From the NCBI RefSeq assembly GCF_029030725.1, contig NZ_CP113162.1, positions 2,912,501 through 2,976,500 on the forward strand: a stretch of 64,000 bases of DNA. The letters run 5' to 3'. This stretch comes from [Pseudomonas] carboxydohydrogena (lineage in GTDB: Bacteria; Pseudomonadota; Alphaproteobacteria; Rhizobiales; Xanthobacteraceae). The position numbers and the translations under genes were made by a program. Under the pieces are notes generated by a model. That model made no database searches. It was not told where the DNA came from and was given only the letters and a program-made list of their open reading frames with translations. This document shows, in pieces, positions 63,152 through 64,000 of this stretch. Numbering within the stretch: position 1 is the first letter of the stretch; each line of letters starts with the position of its first letter.

Positions 63152-64000
63152 TTACAAAATCGTCGTACTGAACAAGTACGCGTGCCCGACATAATAGACG
63201 AAAAGCGTCGTGGCCAGCGCGACACAAAAAGTCGCCGGGGCAAGCACCGGAACGCGACGGTCGTTTTCCGCGACACAGCGGTTGTCGGCGATGATGGCAA
63301 ACAGCACCGCGATGATGCCCGAGTGCCCGATCAGGTCGATCTTGCCGAACTCGAAACAGGCGGCGATGAACATTCCGGCAAGGATGGCTGCCGCGCAACG
63401 CCGGACCAGCGGAGTCCACAGCAAGGCAAACGCCAGCGTGAATTCAACGACGCCCGCCGCACGCATATAGAAGTCCTGATCGAACCCGAAGGTGATCCCC
63501 GGATGGGTGACGAAAATCGGGAAGCTCCACTGGGGATAAGCCCACTTTTCAACGGAAGCCCACATCAGCGTGATGGCCGTCGCATAGCGCATGACGTCGA
63601 TCGGCTCGATTCCGAAGAACTTCTTCTGAAGCCCGATCAGAGCCAGATAGGCGGCGATCCCGAGAAAGATCGGGTAATCGGCCAGATGGAAAATGCCGTA
63701 ATCATGGACGGCGATACCGAAAAGCGTGGCGATGCCGAGCGCGGAGATCGGCAGGGTACGCCGTGACAACAGGCAGGCAATGATCACCAGTTGAATCGGG
63801 CCGATGATGGCCGACGTCGATTTCAATTCCGGCGTCAGGATGATCCCGCCGATGGCCCATAACGAGACGAAAAAGAAAAAGACGGTCGCGCGGACAATCA
63901 ATTCGGTATTGGCCTGCAATCCGCCGGTGACCCGATCCATCGAGCGCAGCATGGCGTCGCCGACCGATGTCTTCTCGATCAGGCAGCCCGCGAAAAGCCA
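63152..64000 (-). CDS. Multi-pass membrane protein, DoxX-like (5' part beyond window)
   Basis: At least 282 residues, with seven or more hydrophobic helices such as FFFFVSLWAIGGIIL and YYVGHAYLFSTTIL. The conserved block MRYATAITLMWASVEKW, GVVEFTLAFALLWTP and AGMFIAACFEFGKIDLIGHSG recalls DoxX/TQO-type proteins. The frame has no stop from the ATG at 63952 to the window edge (16 further codons), so the gene probably begins outside. Function not known; the facing cupredoxin is a possible partner. Confidence 0.72.
   Translation of the reverse strand, partial: WLFAGCLIEKTSVGDAMLRSMDRVTGGLQANTELIVRATVFFFFVSLWAIGGIILTPELKSTSAIIGPIQLVIIACLLSRRTLPISALGIATLFGIAVHDYGIFHLADYPIFLGIAAYLALIGLQKKFFGIEPIDVMRYATAITLMWASVEKWAYPQWSFPIFVTHPGITFGFDQDFYMRAAGVVEFTLAFALLWTPLVRRCAAAILAGMFIAACFEFGKIDLIGHSGIIAVLFAIIADNRCVAENDRRVPVLAPATFCVALATTLFVYYVGHAYLFSTTIL

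Noticed and set aside
1-64000. CRISPR arrays, tRNA or rRNA genes, transposases, phage genes
   Set aside because: I saw no regular direct-repeat/spacer series, no cloverleaf-like segment with a CCA-type end, and no transposase or phage motif in any frame.

Overview
The window is GC-rich chromosomal DNA of an alphaproteobacterium, most likely of the Bradyrhizobium / Rhodopseudomonas / Nitrobacter / Afipia group (order Hyphomicrobiales). The evidence is the alphaproteobacteria-specific proteins RcdA (DUF1465), TrcR (DUF1013), DUF1192, DUF4164 and DUF6494, an alpha-type 6S RNA next to zapA and the formyltetrahydrofolate ligase gene, and family-typical palindromic intergenic repeats. I found no tRNA or rRNA gene, CRISPR array, transposase or phage gene. 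The genes are dense and mostly core.

Layout. (1) 1-9.4 kb, minus strand: the envelope and recombination block ruvC-ruvA-ruvB-ybgC, then tolQ-tolR-tolA-tolB, interrupted by a tetR/DUF2852 pair with its own operators. mgtE lies upstream with a structured leader. (2) 9.6-13.1 kb, minus: yebC, a YmdB-type phosphodiesterase, 5-formyl-THF cyclo-ligase, 6S RNA, zapA and DUF4164. (3) 13.3-24.3 kb, plus: carbon metabolism (tkt, gap, pgk, class I fba), a ThiE-like protein, a Sel1-repeat protein, an inositol monophosphatase, and an ExbB/MotA-like plus OmpA/MotB-like pair with a GNAT gene. (4) 24.3-37.7 kb: ABC exporter, rpmE, rcdA, DUF1192, quinone oxidoreductase, a membrane PAS-GGDEF-EAL protein, YqgE, a DsbD-N-like protein, peroxiredoxin, rnhA, thrB, ispH and trcR.

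(5) 37.8-49 kb, mostly minus: a soluble triple-PAS chemoreceptor, a DsbA-like oxidoreductase, two small proteins, propionyl-CoA synthetase, and a TRAP-TAXI uptake system whose DUF1850 accessory protein is fused to TPR repeats. (6) 49-54 kb, minus: two consecutive copies of a two-gene module, each a Tat-exported SoxC-type molybdopterin oxidoreductase followed by a c-type cytochrome, facing a TetR regulator and an EamA permease. (7) 55-59.6 kb: a LysR regulator facing an orphan ABC binding protein, a glucarate-dehydratase-like enolase and an HpcH-type aldolase, with two tandem long palindromes between. (8) 59.6-64 kb: a large HAMP-PAS-GGDEF-EAL protein, a cupredoxin and a membrane protein cut by the window edge.

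The most noteworthy observations are a palindromic repeat inserted in frame in ybgC, a leader before mgtE that can fold in two exclusive ways and mask the ribosome-binding site, two matching operators before tetR and DUF2852, and the duplicated SoxC/cytochrome module without other sox genes. All family assignments come from reading motifs in the translated sequence; no database search was run.
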